Assembly (NCBI GenBank): GCA_019217005.1
Contig: JAHBNG010000125.1
Coordinates: 1-44,419, forward strand
DNA from: Chloroflexi bacterium TSY
GTDB taxonomy: Bacteria > Chloroflexota > Anaerolineae > Caldilineales > Caldilineaceae
DNA length: 44,419 nt
Reading direction: 5' to 3'
The first letter of the stretch is position 1; every line of letters starts with the position of its first letter. A program made the translations under genes and the position numbers. Under the pieces are notes generated by a model. That model had not been told where the DNA came from. It saw only the letters and a list, made by a program, of their open reading frames with translations, and made no database searches. Of the stretch, positions 28,001 through 36,057 are shown piece after piece.

Positions 28001-28429
28001 GGGGATATTGAAAACTCGATTATATGGGGTGAACGCACTATTTCGGTAACAAGTCCCGACAATGTTCAGCAGATTCTTCAAGTCCGTCAATTCCTGGTTG
28101 ATCTCTATCAATCGACCGAACAGACTGAGCAGATTATTGAACAATATGAATTAATGCGTCAAGTAGCGCCAACGAATTTGGGCGTTTTGAGTCAGCTCTA
28201 TAATCGCTATCTCGAGCAGAATAATTTGGCGAAGATTGTTGAAGTTTTAGAAGCTCTGATTGCAGCGGATCCGAGTAATTATCAATATCCGCTTGATTTG
28301 GCTCGCCGACTTGGCGAACAAGGCGAGATGGAACGCGCCAGACAGTTCGCCCAACAGGCATTAGAAATTGCACCAGCTGAACAACAGTCTGCGATCCGAC
28401 AGTTGATAACCGCTTTAAATGGCGAGTGA
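24971..28429 (+). CDS. O-antigen polymerase/ligase with C-terminal TPR domain
   Basis: 1152 residues in this frame (true protein about 1255 when joined to 24658-25012). The first half is a polytopic membrane domain of the Wzy_C/WaaL type: [15 protein letters not shown] and the large outer loop with [18 protein letters not shown] and [18 protein letters not shown], which holds the residues expected for glycan transfer. A basic low-complexity loop follows (about residue 500-530), then more helices. The last 380 or so residues are TPRs ([51 protein letters not shown]). Role inferred: polymerises or transfers lipid-linked glycan outside the membrane; TPRs may recruit partners. The TPR fusion is unusual for WaaL but seen in relatives. 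Confidence 0.85.
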   Translation: MYGSEKEYSVFGKSPFIIPILLLILAYSLSTFFSVARFVSWWGSYQRLQGTYTFLSYVVISLMTMAHLRRPEQIRRLQHVIIVTSLPIAIYGVIQHYAIDPLPWGGDVTKRVAGNAGNAIFLAAYLIMAIFFTFERIYSSFTHLLNSDGSDNRSEAQDMPSAIAGGAYLFILMVQLLAVFWTQSRGPLLGILLGIYLFGLLLFSGLRPRGFRIWTLSWIGVGFAGIIFLILLNTTAVANIFQSIPSLARLSTLLDLESNTAQVRILIWQGAADMMTPHEPLIYPDGNNDAINLLRPLVGYGPEAMWVAYNPFYPPRLAHHERRNASPDRSHNETWDALVITGTLGFVAYMALFLAVFYWALRWLRLIVNQWDTILFSSVLTILSLIFIFVFYLFDGGWRFLGVALPAGMMLGLAVYVTIAVFLHPDLKPEQADLPRQLLIIALVSTFAAHFVEIHFGIAIAATRTYFWIQVALLLALGMRWVQAPAFAAVAETGMSSKTTDGAPAKSNTANRKRRTRRSNRESDPRRTGGDIPSVPATVMTDILIFLTFVFIYTTNSQGLDQRFDVLWSSITSRLQSGEVVQSPALLFLMIFTWVIAATLGLAAQALSQRQMPNIGWWLRGYGLHAAIIWIAWLIYGLVQGGRLIPNIALQAFIDRQNQQPLSMEEQLNIQLEHVAGHFQLYTWILVAWLFAAGTVYAWPYFRQRFTPVASRLAVSSVIGTLIAVVVFITISTVNIALVRADIIYKQGQQFDSQRSWLNSIELYRRALAARETEDHYMLFLGRSLLEHAKQTNMEGTVSLGSNPTVDDVLNLNPDILRNLNRVELLRAAEVVLKEAQRVNPLNTDHTANLARLYRTWADLSDDPDVRQEKLDQSLAQYEMAMTLSPNAAHLWNEKGNAHLARQEMEQAEEVYLYSLSLDPLYDQTYLLLADYYDRDDQCEQAIQHLEEGIRALEESKRHRPSLQMFTFLGVAMVNCNNLQGAIDANLRVIDRDPNNIGASRNLMILYRDIGDIENSIIWGERTISVTSPDNVQQILQVRQFLVDLYQSTEQTEQIIEQYELMRQVAPTNLGVLSQLYNRYLEQNNLAKIVEVLEALIAADPSNYQYPLDLARRLGEQGEMERARQFAQQALEIAPAEQQSAIRQLITALNGE

Positions 28430-28483
28430 TGGTTGATAGTGGATGGTCGATAGCAAACCCTTCTTCCCATCCACTATCAACCA
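28430..28483 (+). terminator. 17-bp perfect hairpin after the polymerase
   Basis: TGGTTGATAGTGGATGG pairs without mismatch with CCATCCACTATCAACCA around a 20-base loop, starting at the base after the stop. No U tract. Its position fits a terminator or an RNA-stabilising hairpin; a palindromic repeat remains possible. Confidence 0.5.
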
Positions 28484-28534
28484 TTATTGTTGCCTGTACC
28501 CAGGGTAATTGTTAACTCATTGAGGCTACTAATC

Positions 28535-29554
28535 ATGACCCCCTATTTTTTGATGGCAACCAGTGCGTTACTTTTGGCAATTAGTGGAACACCTATAATC
28601 CGTCGAATGGCAATGTGGCTTGGTGTGATGGACAAACCAGCCACACGCAAGATTCACACGAGCCCTGTCCCATTGATGGGTGGAGCTGCTATTTATATTG
28701 CTTTCATTGCAGCTCTGATCTTTTTTGGCGATCGTTTTTGGATCAATGAGTTAGTGGGCATCTTTGTTGGTGCAACGCTCGTCAGTTTGATGGGATTGGT
28801 CGATGATCGTTGGGGATTAGGTAGTTATGTCAAACTTGCGGGACAAGTCGCTGCTGCGGGCATCCTCATTTACAGTGGTGTACAGATCCGGCTCTTTGGC
28901 AATTGGATTGATTATGTATTATCAATCTTTTGGATTGTCGGAGTTACCAATGCACTGAATCTACTCGACAATATGGATGGCTTATGTGGTGGCATCGCCA
29001 TGATTGCTGCAGTCTTCTTTACGTTGCTTGCGGCAATGAGCGGCCAATATTTAGTGGGCGCATTAGCCGCTGCATTGGCGGGTGCTTGTGCGGGTTTCTT
29101 GTTTCACAACTGGAATCCGGCCCATATTTTTATGGGCGATACGGGGAGTCTTTTCCTAGGCTTTTTATTGGCTTCTGTGGGCATTAAACTCCGTTTTACG
29201 GCCAATACAGATGATGTCACCTGGCTGATTCCCATTGTGGTTCTCATCGTGCCCATATTTGATACTGCACTGGTCAGCATCAGCCGACTGCGTCGTGGTC
29301 TGAACCCCTTAACCACACCGGGAAAAGATCATGTCAGTCACCGCCTAGCTCAGTTGACGGAAAGTCGTCGCGAAGCCGTGTTAATTCTTTATCTAGCTGC
29401 CGGTGCAGCTGGCTTGGGTGCTGTCTTTCTAATGCAAGCCACCCTGATTGAATCTCGCATCATCGCCGGTTTACTTCTGCTTTTGGCTATCTATGGCATC
29501 TGGTGGTTCGATTTTCGTCAACAAACTTACAATGCTCACACCACAAAGGTATGA
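28535..29554 (+). CDS. Undecaprenyl-phosphate GlcNAc-1-phosphate transferase (WecA/TagO-like)
   Basis: About 339 residues, polytopic. Conserved motifs: [36 protein letters not shown] (the D-D pair), [26 protein letters not shown] and KDHVSHRLA. It places the first sugar phosphate on undecaprenyl phosphate and so starts each repeat unit. I choose ATG 28535 with GAGG nine bases upstream instead of an upstream TTG at 28487. It lies at the end of the polysaccharide locus and overlaps the next gene's early ATG (29551) by ATGA. WecA, TagO and related bacterial transferases cannot be told apart here. Confidence 0.9.
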   Translation: MTPYFLMATSALLLAISGTPIIRRMAMWLGVMDKPATRKIHTSPVPLMGGAAIYIAFIAALIFFGDRFWINELVGIFVGATLVSLMGLVDDRWGLGSYVKLAGQVAAAGILIYSGVQIRLFGNWIDYVLSIFWIVGVTNALNLLDNMDGLCGGIAMIAAVFFTLLAAMSGQYLVGALAAALAGACAGFLFHNWNPAHIFMGDTGSLFLGFLLASVGIKLRFTANTDDVTWLIPIVVLIVPIFDTALVSISRLRRGLNPLTTPGKDHVSHRLAQLTESRREAVLILYLAAGAAGLGAVFLMQATLIESRIIAGLLLLLAIYGIWWFDFRQQTYNAHTTKV

Positions 29555-29577
29555 ACCAAATTCACGAGGAGCATACT

Positions 29578-30219
29578 TTGAAATCGATTATCATCTTGTC
29601 TGTCCTTCTGCCCACATTCTTGCTAACAGCCTGTAGTGGACTCAATCCCTTATCGTCTAACACACCAGAACCGGCACAAGAAGCGGAACCAGAAGCAGTA
29701 GCCGAGCAACCCGCAGAGACACCAGAACCGGTGGAGGAATTAGATTCTGAGGCCAACAGCCAAAACTCACAGCAAATGACAGTAGGTGCAGCTGGCCAAC
29801 TGGAACCAATGGAGCGCAATGGACTATACGATGCTGCGCCCGAAATGACGATTGATCCGGAACGCTATTACTATGCGATGTTCAAGACGGAAAAGGGTGA
29901 TATGAAGATTCAGCTCTTTGCCGAGCGTGCCCCTGTGACAGTGAACAACTTTGTCTTTCTGGCCCGCGATGGCTATTACAATGACACTGTTTTTCATCGT
30001 GTGCTGGAAGGGTTTATGGCGCAAGGCGGGGATCCAACCGGAACAGGTAGTGGTGGCCCGGGTTATGAATTTGAAGATGAATTTTTTCCTGGCTTAGAAT
30101 TTGATCGGCGTGGTCTGTTGGCTATGGCCAACCGTGGCCCCACCACGAACGGGAGTCAATTCTTTATCACATTTGGCCCAACAGAATGGCTAAACGGCGG
30201 ACACACTTTGGTGAGCTGA
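29578..30219 (+). CDS. Cyclophilin-type peptidyl-prolyl isomerase lipoprotein, first domain (frameshift)
   Basis: Start chosen at TTG 29578: AGGAG lies six bases before it and the product begins with a clean lipoprotein signal, [21 protein letters not shown] 29551 also works. After a Pro/Glu-rich linker comes a full cyclophilin core: [19 protein letters not shown] (catalytic Arg and Gln), [17 protein letters not shown] and TEWLNGGHT. The frame then ends at 30219. Adding one T to the T3 run at 30207-30209 would continue as [16 protein letters not shown] in the next frame. I read it as the first half of one double-cyclophilin lipoprotein that helps fold secreted proteins outside the membrane. 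Confidence 0.85.
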   Translation: MKSIIILSVLLPTFLLTACSGLNPLSSNTPEPAQEAEPEAVAEQPAETPEPVEELDSEANSQNSQQMTVGAAGQLEPMERNGLYDAAPEMTIDPERYYYAMFKTEKGDMKIQLFAERAPVTVNNFVFLARDGYYNDTVFHRVLEGFMAQGGDPTGTGSGGPGYEFEDEFFPGLEFDRRGLLAMANRGPTTNGSQFFITFGPTEWLNGGHTLVS

Positions 30220-30950
30220 TAGAAGGCGACGATGTCTTGTCCCAATTGACATTGCGCGATCCAGGGGCAAGCCCAGATTTTGCCGGAGACAAAATTCTCA
30301 CCATTCTTATTGAAGAGTCCGAAACCAGCGAACTGCCAACGCCAACACCCCCACCACCTACACCGACGCCCACGGTTACCCCAACGCCTTATGCGCCAAC
30401 CAGCCTGGAAGGCGACCGCCCGTTGGCCCAAATCTCGGCAGCCGAACGTTCGAACTTCTTTAACGCAGCACCGGACCTTGTCATTGATCCAGCTCAAAGC
30501 TATACAGCTATCATCAGCACCAGCCAGGGGAACATGACGGTTGAATTAGCAGCAGACGAAGCCCCATTAGCAGTCAATAATTTTGTTGTAATCGCAAATT
30601 TGGGCTTCTATGATGGATTGCCTGTCAATCAAGTGACACCCGGTCAGTTTGTCGTGATTGGTTCTCCCGACAACACGCCTGCCAACGATATCGGCTATGC
30701 ACATGATGCCGAGACAGGGACAGATTTGGCATTGGCAGCCGGCATGGTGGGCTATATTCCAGTCCAAAATGCACCGAGCGATCCCGTTCGCAGTAGCGGG
30801 AGTCAGCTTCTCTTCACGCTCATTGCGCCGCCGGCCAATGTCACCCAAGATTTGAGCTTCTTTGGGCAAATTACCGAGGGTATTGAGGTGTTGGAGCAGC
30901 TTACTGCAGAGGATACGATTGAGTCGATTACGATTGAGGAGGGGGAGTAA
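30186..30950 (+). CDS. Second, degenerate cyclophilin domain (rest of the same lipoprotein)
   Basis: The true coding part begins near 30210, where the first domain changes frame. It finishes the first cyclophilin fold, passes a Thr/Pro linker ([18 protein letters not shown]), and encodes a second domain with the cyclophilin skeleton ([47 protein letters not shown]). The catalytic motif FHRV has become VNQV and QGGDP has become IGSPD, so the key arginine is lost and this copy is probably a binding domain. The stop TAA lies at the first bases of the neighbouring insertion sequence, so a few C-terminal residues may have been replaced. Confidence 0.8.
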   Translation: MAKRRTHFGELIEGDDVLSQLTLRDPGASPDFAGDKILTILIEESETSELPTPTPPPPTPTPTVTPTPYAPTSLEGDRPLAQISAAERSNFFNAAPDLVIDPAQSYTAIISTSQGNMTVELAADEAPLAVNNFVVIANLGFYDGLPVNQVTPGQFVVIGSPDNTPANDIGYAHDAETGTDLALAAGMVGYIPVQNAPSDPVRSSGSQLLFTLIAPPANVTQDLSFFGQITEGIEVLEQLTAEDTIESITIEEGE

Positions 30951-30973
30951 GGCTAAACCAAAAAAATAAATAA

Positions 30974-31423
30974 TTATACGCGAACGAGAGAATGGAGAGG
31001 GGGAATAAGGACAAACCATTTTTCTAAACCAGGTAAACGTTGGAAGCGTTGTGCCAAACGGTCCATCTCTTTCTGAGTGAGTTTGACGCCGGTCTCATAA
31101 AGAGTGGAATTCAGGTGAACGAAGGGTTGTAGTTGGTTAAAGCGAAAAGAACGGGCAAAATTGAGAACGGTCTCAAGAGAATCGAGAAGAGAACCGTTCC
31201 AGTGTTTTTCAAGATGGCCCCAAACCCGTTCGATGGGGTTGTATTTACTGTGATAAGGAGGGTAGCAGGCGAGCTGAATAGAGAGACGATAGTGCTCAAC
31301 AAACTGAGTGAGACGATACATAAACTGAGTCCGACGGGTATGATTTTCGGGACCATTGTCCTGATTGATCACGAGGGTCTTGACGTGAGGAAAGTGTTCA
31401 CGTACGCTTTCCCAAAAAATCAA
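30974..31423 (-). CDS. ISAzo13-like transposase, C-terminal part
   Basis: 149 residues. It contains VINQDNGPENHTRRTQFMYR (second catalytic aspartate region, DNGPEN) and YPPYHSKYNPIERVWGHLE (third acidic residue, E of NPIER), the two signatures of the Rhodopirellula-type DDE_Tnp_ISAZ013 family. The first codon ATG lies in the break region and is not likely a true start. Combined with the upstream fragment it gives a complete transposase of about 400 residues. If the frame break is real the element is inactive. Confidence 0.8.
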   Translation of the reverse strand: MIFWESVREHFPHVKTLVINQDNGPENHTRRTQFMYRLTQFVEHYRLSIQLACYPPYHSKYNPIERVWGHLEKHWNGSLLDSLETVLNFARSFRFNQLQPFVHLNSTLYETGVKLTQKEMDRLAQRFQRLPGLEKWFVLIPPLHSLVRV

Positions 31424-32192
31424 TCAGGCAGTCGACAATAAAGTCACTAGTCACTTTCGACTGAGTCAAGTAAAGAAAGAGTTCCTTGGTTGAAGGGAGG
31501 TAAATGCCAAAAGGAGTGACTTTCTCGGTCTTCTTATCTTGAAAGTCATGATCGAGCGCTTTGACAACCACTCGACTTATCCCTTCTCTCGAGAAACGGT
31601 CAAGTAAAATCGTCGCTTTGGCATCCCAAGAGAGGTGCAGAACCGTCTCGTCTGCATCCGCTTCTTGATTGATCTGATGAATTCTATCAAAGATCGCATC
31701 GGTCTCTGGGATCTTTTTCACTGGTTGACTTTTTTTGACCCGGTTTGAGCCATAGCCTAACTCATTGAGCTTCAAGCGGATGGCCTCTTCGCCAGGCAAT
31801 TCCTCATCTGTGTATCCTTTCTGCTCGATGAGCTGGGTACGCATTTCGGCGGCGGTTAGTCGAGTGTACAATTGGGGGGGTCGAAAGGTGGGATCGGTCT
31901 GGCTGAATTGATCGGCGATTTCAAGCATATCGGCCAGTAAAGTGGGGATATGGTCTTCGGCTTTTTTGCGACCACGTCGGTGGCTTTGGTCGACATAACA
32001 GAAGCCGCCTTCTAGTTCTTCCAGGGCTTTGGCTATCGTCGCCCGATTCCAGCCCAACTCTCGTTCTGCTTTCGTCGGACTCCCTTCGCATATCGTTTTG
32101 ACCGTTTGGGCCATGAAGTGCCTTCTTTCGTATCCACTTAACATGGCCTTCGTCTCTTTCAAGACTTCAACCATTTCTGGCGAGATTGTCAT
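31398..32192 (-). CDS. ISAzo13-like transposase, N-terminal part
   Basis: 264 residues. The N-terminal part has a helix-turn-helix (TKAERELGWNRATIAKALEEL) for end binding. HLSWDAKATILLDRFSREG begins the RNase H-like DDE domain; the family carries its first catalytic aspartate there. It stops after LIDFLGKRT. Removing one base from the six-base A run on the plus strand (31414-31419) would join DF to WESVREHFPHVKTL in the other ORF. Programmed slippage is possible, but one-base excess at a homopolymer is the pattern of several other breaks here. Confidence 0.8.
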   Translation of the reverse strand: MTISPEMVEVLKETKAMLSGYERRHFMAQTVKTICEGSPTKAERELGWNRATIAKALEELEGGFCYVDQSHRRGRKKAEDHIPTLLADMLEIADQFSQTDPTFRPPQLYTRLTAAEMRTQLIEQKGYTDEELPGEEAIRLKLNELGYGSNRVKKSQPVKKIPETDAIFDRIHQINQEADADETVLHLSWDAKATILLDRFSREGISRVVVKALDHDFQDKKTEKVTPFGIYLPSTKELFLYLTQSKVTSDFIVDCLIDFLGKRT

Positions 32193-32232
32193 TTTTGCTC
32201 CTTTTGGAGAGCTAGTTTAACACCTTCTCGCG

Positions 32233-32387
32233 GGGGTGGTTCATTTTAGCTGGATAGATAGGTTTACACTTTTAGAAACAGAAAGAACGTTTATATTCTC
32301 TGATTTCGCCGGTTCTCAGAGAGAAAACGGTCTCATATAGATTTTTGTCTATATATCAAAAGTGTAAACCTAATTTTGAACCACCCC
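32233..32387. mobile_element. Nested palindromic element (155 bp, 8-bp target duplication)
   Basis: GGGGTGGTTCA at the left and TGAACCACCCC at the right are its termini, and TTCTCGCG repeats directly on both sides (32225-32232, 32388-32395). Next inside is a 13-bp perfect pair, GGTTTACACTTTT with AAAAGTGTAAACC, and two small hairpins (CTCTGA/TCAGAG, ATATAGA/TCTATAT). It interrupts the space between the transposase gene and the right end of the insertion sequence and is younger than it. Confidence 0.88.
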
Positions 32388-32419
32388 TTCTCGCGTATAT
32401 TTTATTTTTTGGATTGGCC

Positions 32420-32576
32420 TTAGAGGATGCTTTAAAAGGTGAGATTAGAGCCGGTTGAGTAGCCGAAGGCGTATCGAAACCAAACGGGTCCACCTGCAAA
32501 CGCTGGTTTCGATACTACTTCGTGACTCAACTGGGGTTTGTAGGTCATTTCGGTAGACTTTTAAAACACCCTCTAA
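32420..32576. repeat. Composite inverted-repeat element next to the insertion sequence
   Basis: TTAGAGGATGCTTTAAAAG at the left and the complement of CTTTTAAAACACCCTCTAA at the right pair with two mismatches. Inside, a second imperfect pair of about 30 bases (GGTTGAGTAGCCGAAGGCG and so on, ending in TATCGAAACC) forms the core. The left end touches the insertion sequence, so the two may have inserted into each other's target. A GGTTGAG...TCGAAACC palindrome is a common type in environmental genomes (recollection). Confidence 0.6.
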
Positions 32577-32617
32577 GATTGTATTAGGCCGACCCAATTT
32601 TTAAACGAGCTCCAGAT

Positions 32618-32797
32618 CAGCAATTTCAAATTGGAAACGGGACAGTCGTGCGCCAGGTGACAGTCACTCCCGAAATCTCCCACTTTGCGGCGGAAGTTCA
32701 CGCCCGCTGGGTCGTGAACGGTGCGCGGACAAAAACTCATCAACCCTTTCAGTGCATTCGTGGGTGTCACCTGGAATGGCCCAATTTGAAATTGCTG
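32618..32797. mobile_element. MITE family B, copy 1 (180 bp, 9-bp target duplication)
   Basis: Ends are perfect 17-bp inverted repeats CAGCAATTTCAAATTGG. GCTCCAGAT flanks both sides exactly (32609-32617 and 32798-32806). A second copy in inverted orientation is at 35566-35800. It lacks the 55-base palindromic segment present in that copy. Inside, CCAGGTGACAGTCACTC and an altered complement form a second pair of arms. No coding capacity. Confidence 0.92.
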
Positions 32798-32916
32798 GCT
32801 CCAGATGGACGGGATTGACTGGGTTTTTCTAATCCTGCAAACCTTGTTTATCTGTGGAGGGCGAAGCGCCCACTTCGTGAGCAGTTATTTTTGGAATCGC
32901 CCAAATTCTCATTTGT

Positions 32917-34200
32917 TCAAGGTTGTTGTCCTATTCGTTCCATTGCCCGATGAATTGCGTCGATCACCTGTTCATCGGCACCTGGCACGGGATCGCTCAT
33001 GACAGGTAGGAAGATTAAGCGCTCCACCACTTCTTCCGTCACGGGAAATTCACCTGGCTGAATGCCGCGATATCCATTAGAGAGGCCGCATCGATTGCCC
33101 GTAAAGAGATCAAATCCATCGCGGAACATTGGCAATGCATGGAGAGGTGGATAGGGACCGCGTTTGGCTGGTAAGCCTTCTGCCTGGAGGGCTGCAATCA
33201 TCGTTTCCGTGCTGACGTTGCCTGCATCGGGATTGAGCAATAGCGGAAAACCATAGTAGCCGCCGCGCTGGACGCCATCATAAACTTTGACTGGCTGAAT
33301 CTCTGGTAAATCAGCAAGACCAGCTTCAACAACTTCAATAAAGCGCCCCCGGCGGGCATTCAAGGCGTCGAGTTTTTCCATTTGCACTTTGGCAATCCCA
33401 ATGCCGAGTGGATGGGCACGCGTTTTCATGCCGATGCCGAAGGGCTGGTGGATCTGATAGCGCTCCGTCGCCAGGTCCACACCGCCCAGCCGGTTGATTT
33501 GTCCCAGTAGACAAGCTCGCTCAAAGAGCGCAATATCATCTGTGGCAATCACGCCCGCTTCGCCAGCACTTACTGGCTTGCTGCCCTGCAGTGACCAACA
33601 ACCGACTCGACCCAATGTCCCCACGTGGCGACCGTTGTACGTTGCGCCGTGGGCGTGAGAACAATCTTCGACAAGTGGCACGCCTGTTTCCTGGCTGATT
33701 GTCAACAGCGCATCCAAATCACAGACATTGCCCCACAGGTGAACGGCCACAATCGCCTTTGTCTTACCCGTGATTCGCTGTCGAACATCTTCTGGATCCA
33801 GGGCCAAAGACTCTGGATCGATCTCACATAGCACGGGATTTGCCCCCAGCATGAGCGCACCGGAGATGGAACCAATCCAGGTGTAGGAGGGACAAATTAC
33901 CTCATCGCCTGGTCCAACCCCCAAACCAAAAAAGGCGCTATAGAGAGCCAATGTCCCATTACAAACCGTGATGGCGTATTTGCTTCCGCACCACTGACGC
34001 CACATCTGCTCAAATTCCCGAACCGTTGGCGTGCCGCCAGATAGCTCGTTGCGTAGGGTCATCTCATACGCAACTTGTGCCTCAGTCTCATCGACCTGCG
34101 TCCACTGGTCAAGCTCAGGATAGTCAACACTTGCAGTCTGCGTGAACACCGGTGTGCGAACGTCATACTCAGTGGTTTCGATGCGGGTGTCGTTTGCCAT
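32917..34200 (-). CDS. DegT/DnrJ/EryC1/StrS aminotransferase, second copy
   Basis: About 427 residues from ATG 34200, which has GGAGAA eight bases upstream; the ORF extends further but lacks a ribosome site. PLP family signatures: VCNGTLALYSAFFGLGVGPG, DEVICPSYTWIGSISGAL, LVEDCSHAHGATY and the Schiff-base lysine in WSLQGSKPVSAGEAGVI. It is not a close match to the WbpE-like enzyme at 8862 (SHAHGA instead of AAQSIGA), more like the aminotransferases of inositol/aminocyclitol or secondary-metabolism routes. Upstream on the same strand is an M20 deacylase, and inverted MITE B copies bracket both. Substrate unknown. Confidence 0.88.
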   Translation of the reverse strand: MANDTRIETTEYDVRTPVFTQTASVDYPELDQWTQVDETEAQVAYEMTLRNELSGGTPTVREFEQMWRQWCGSKYAITVCNGTLALYSAFFGLGVGPGDEVICPSYTWIGSISGALMLGANPVLCEIDPESLALDPEDVRQRITGKTKAIVAVHLWGNVCDLDALLTISQETGVPLVEDCSHAHGATYNGRHVGTLGRVGCWSLQGSKPVSAGEAGVIATDDIALFERACLLGQINRLGGVDLATERYQIHQPFGIGMKTRAHPLGIGIAKVQMEKLDALNARRGRFIEVVEAGLADLPEIQPVKVYDGVQRGGYYGFPLLLNPDAGNVSTETMIAALQAEGLPAKRGPYPPLHALPMFRDGFDLFTGNRCGLSNGYRGIQPGEFPVTEEVVERLIFLPVMSDPVPGADEQVIDAIHRAMERIGQQP

Positions 34201-34329
34201 TTGGTTCTCCGTCTTAAATCCAAATCTATTTGGCTCTATCTTGCTCGACTCACCTTCTATGTATACTCCGCAGCAGCACATTATAACATTCTACCTCGAC
34301 TAAAAAGTGTTATTTTATGGCGCTGCTTA

Positions 34330-34410
34330 GTGCTTATCCGAAAAGTTCTGTGACGATCTATTCTCATCCGAGAAGCTGGTCGGACTCACAACCACTTTTC
34401 GGGTAGGTTC
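34330..34410. mobile_element. 81-bp MITE family D, copy 1 (TTA target duplication)
   Basis: GTGCTTATCCGAAAAGT at the left and GAACCTATCCGAAAAGT at the complement of the right are near-identical ends, with TTA on both sides (34327-34329, 34411-34413). The second copy at 41455-41535 has the same length and about 90% identity. It has inserted into the 3' end of the M20 gene and supplies its last 14 or so codons. The TATCCGAAAAG end resembles IS5-family termini and a three-base TNA target fits IS1031-type elements (inference). Confidence 0.8.
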
Positions 34411-35524
34411 TTAGTATACAATGACTTTCGATCAACTTTTCATAAACGCCGACTGCCCCCGTTAACTGCCCCAGATCGATCCATTCGCCAAGCGTGTGTG
34501 CTTGCTTAATACTGCCAGGACCAAGAATCACAGCTTCTGTATATAAATGATAGACAGAAGCTTCCGTGCCAAAGGGAACCGTTGCGGCGTTGGCAACCCC
34601 TGTGGCTTTGAGCGCAGATTGTACCATTGTTGCATCGGGCTGCGTATAGAATGGATCACCGCTACGCCATTCTACCTCCAGATTATGCTTCTTCGCTTTC
34701 TCAACAACAAGCTGAATTGCCTCTTCATGATGATCATTAGTCATGCTGCGGATGCTGACGATACAGGTTGTCTTGGCGGCAGTCACGTTTGATCGTGTGT
34801 TGCCATCATTGATCACGATATTAAAACCATTGGTCGGAGGCGTAAACTCGTGATTCATGAAGCGATCATCATCTTGAAACAGCTTCGCCAATTCGGCCAT
34901 CTCGCCAAAAAAGGGCGCCATTAGCAAGTTGGCCGAAATGCCCTCATTCGTGCTGGTATGAGCGGCCCGCCCATGAGCGGTAACGGTGATCGCTGTGCCA
35001 CCTTTGTGAGCATAGACTGGAATCAGCTCCGTTGGTTCGGCAACAACCGAATAGGTTGGCCAGCCATCTTTGAGCAACTCTGATTCAGCGATAATTTGCT
35101 TGGCCCCGCCATACCCCCGTTCTTCATCTGCCGTGGCGATTATATAAAGTGGGTGAATTAGCTCGGAGGCGTTAGTATTGGCTCCTGCAACGATCGTAGC
35201 AGCCAATGGACCTTTCATGTCGCAAGCTCCACGCCCAATCAAACGGCCCTTCTCTACGACAGGATTCGTTGGGTCCCAACCTTCACCTCCGGGCACCGTA
35301 TCGGAGTGCGAAAAGAGACCAAACCCTCCTTGCCCTTCTCCCTTGCGCGCCACCAAACTGACCTTGCGTTCGTCATTTTCATCTTGATAAGACAATCGCT
35401 CCACATCAAAATCCGTCCGCTTGAGCACTTCTTCCAAATAGTCACTTACTGACTCATTGCTCCGACGACAATCTGAATCAAATGCGATCAGATCACTTGC
35501 TAATTGTATAACGTCTAAACCCAC
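34364..35524 (-). CDS. M20-family metallopeptidase/deacylase (ArgE/DapE-like)
   Basis: About 386 residues. Metal-binding pattern: GLFSHSDTVPGGEGW (His and Asp), GRGACDMKGPLAA (Asp bridging), TADEERGYGGAK (Glu base and ligand), VAEPTEL and GPGSIKQAHTLGEW (last His). The family removes acyl groups from amino acids or diaminopimelate precursors using two zinc ions. GTG 35524 has GGAAAG upstream and starts directly at the natural N-terminus (GLDVIQLASDLIAF); ATG 35551 is poorly placed. The last residues (TYPKSGCESDQLLG) are encoded by a MITE, replacing the original end. It may work with the aminotransferase just downstream. Confidence 0.88.
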   Translation of the reverse strand: MGLDVIQLASDLIAFDSDCRRSNESVSDYLEEVLKRTDFDVERLSYQDENDERKVSLVARKGEGQGGFGLFSHSDTVPGGEGWDPTNPVVEKGRLIGRGACDMKGPLAATIVAGANTNASELIHPLYIIATADEERGYGGAKQIIAESELLKDGWPTYSVVAEPTELIPVYAHKGGTAITVTAHGRAAHTSTNEGISANLLMAPFFGEMAELAKLFQDDDRFMNHEFTPPTNGFNIVINDGNTRSNVTAAKTTCIVSIRSMTNDHHEEAIQLVVEKAKKHNLEVEWRSGDPFYTQPDATMVQSALKATGVANAATVPFGTEASVYHLYTEAVILGPGSIKQAHTLGEWIDLGQLTGAVGVYEKLIESHCILRTYPKSGCESDQLLG

Positions 35525-35565
35525 GTGACTTTCCTTTCCCCTCTTGAACATTCTCCCACCTTAAC

Positions 35566-35800
35566 CAGCAATTTCAAAATAGGCCATTCCAGGCGACAGT
35601 CACTCACGAATGCACCGAAAGGGTTGATGAGCTTTTGTTCTCGCACCGTCTCAAGTGACGGTCACCTTCCACTGCTCTCGCCTTTGCGGAAGGTGACCGT
35701 CACTTCACGACCCAGCGGGCGTGAACTTCCGCCGCCAAGTGGGAGATTTCGGGAGTGTCACCTGGCGCACGACTGTCCCGTTTCCAATTTGAAATTGCTG
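35566..35800. mobile_element. MITE family B, copy 2 (235 bp, 9-bp target duplication)
   Basis: Inverted relative to copy 1 (32618). CACCTTAAC flanks both sides exactly (35557-35565 and 35801-35809). The left end CAGCAATTTCAAA is perfect for 13 bases. It carries an extra 55-base block containing a 17-bp perfect palindrome (AGTGACGGTCACCTTCC with GGAAGGTGACCGTCACT), absent from copy 1 at the same point. It lies just before the M20 gene and might hold its regulatory region. Confidence 0.92.
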
Positions 35801-35974
35801 CACCTTAACCAGCCCGCTTGAACCCTGTTTCCAGCGGCAGGCAGTTCATTATTTTTCTTTATAGCGACAGATTGAACTGTCTGACACGCTTCTAATCCGC
35901 GCATGAAGGCTTTTCCAACAATTAAAACCCCTAATTTGATCTGGAAAAGCTCAAGGTTCTTCCCCATCAATTTT
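35801..35974. other. Gene-free stretch
   Basis: No supported gene. CTTTTCC and GGAAAAG around 35908-35947 can pair across an AT-rich loop, and no promoter is convincing. Confidence 0.35.
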
Positions 35975-36054
35975 GAGTGTGTACCACAAAGTGTGTAAAT
36001 GGACCCCCGCTCAGTCAGAGAATCGACTGCATATACACACTTTGGGACACGCTC
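35975..36054. repeat. IS256-like inverted-repeat element, copy 2
   Basis: About 80 bases in the same orientation as the 4273 copy, sharing GAGTGTGTACCACAAAGTGT, the middle CAGTCAGAGA and the right end TACACACTTTGGGACACGCT. A perfect 11-bp hairpin, CGATTTTGGAC with GTCCAAAATCG (36058-36095), follows directly. Confidence 0.6.
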
Positions 36055-36057
36055 CCT

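Larger units (their letters stand above)
30948..32422 (-). mobile_element. ISAzo13-like insertion sequence
   Basis: About 1.47 kb (minus strand transposase). Ends are imperfect inverted repeats of about 30 bases: GGCTAAACCAAAAAAATAAA at the left and GGCCAATCCAAAAAATAAAA at the complement of the right, sharing TATACGCGA further in. Including TAA/TTA, both ends are flanked by GAG (30945-30947, 32423-32425), a possible 3-bp duplication. The exact boundary is uncertain because a palindromic repeat abuts the right end (32420). The transposase is split by one base at an A6 run. A smaller element is nested near its right end. Confidence 0.8.

Noticed and set aside
30974..32192. Programmed frameshift in the transposase
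   Set aside because: The shift needed is equal to removing one base from a run of six, the same pattern as in non-mobile genes here, so an indel is more economical; not excluded.
32917..35524. Composite transposon carrying DegT and M20
   Set aside because: The two bordering MITE B copies have different 9-bp duplications, so they inserted separately and did not move the genes as one unit.
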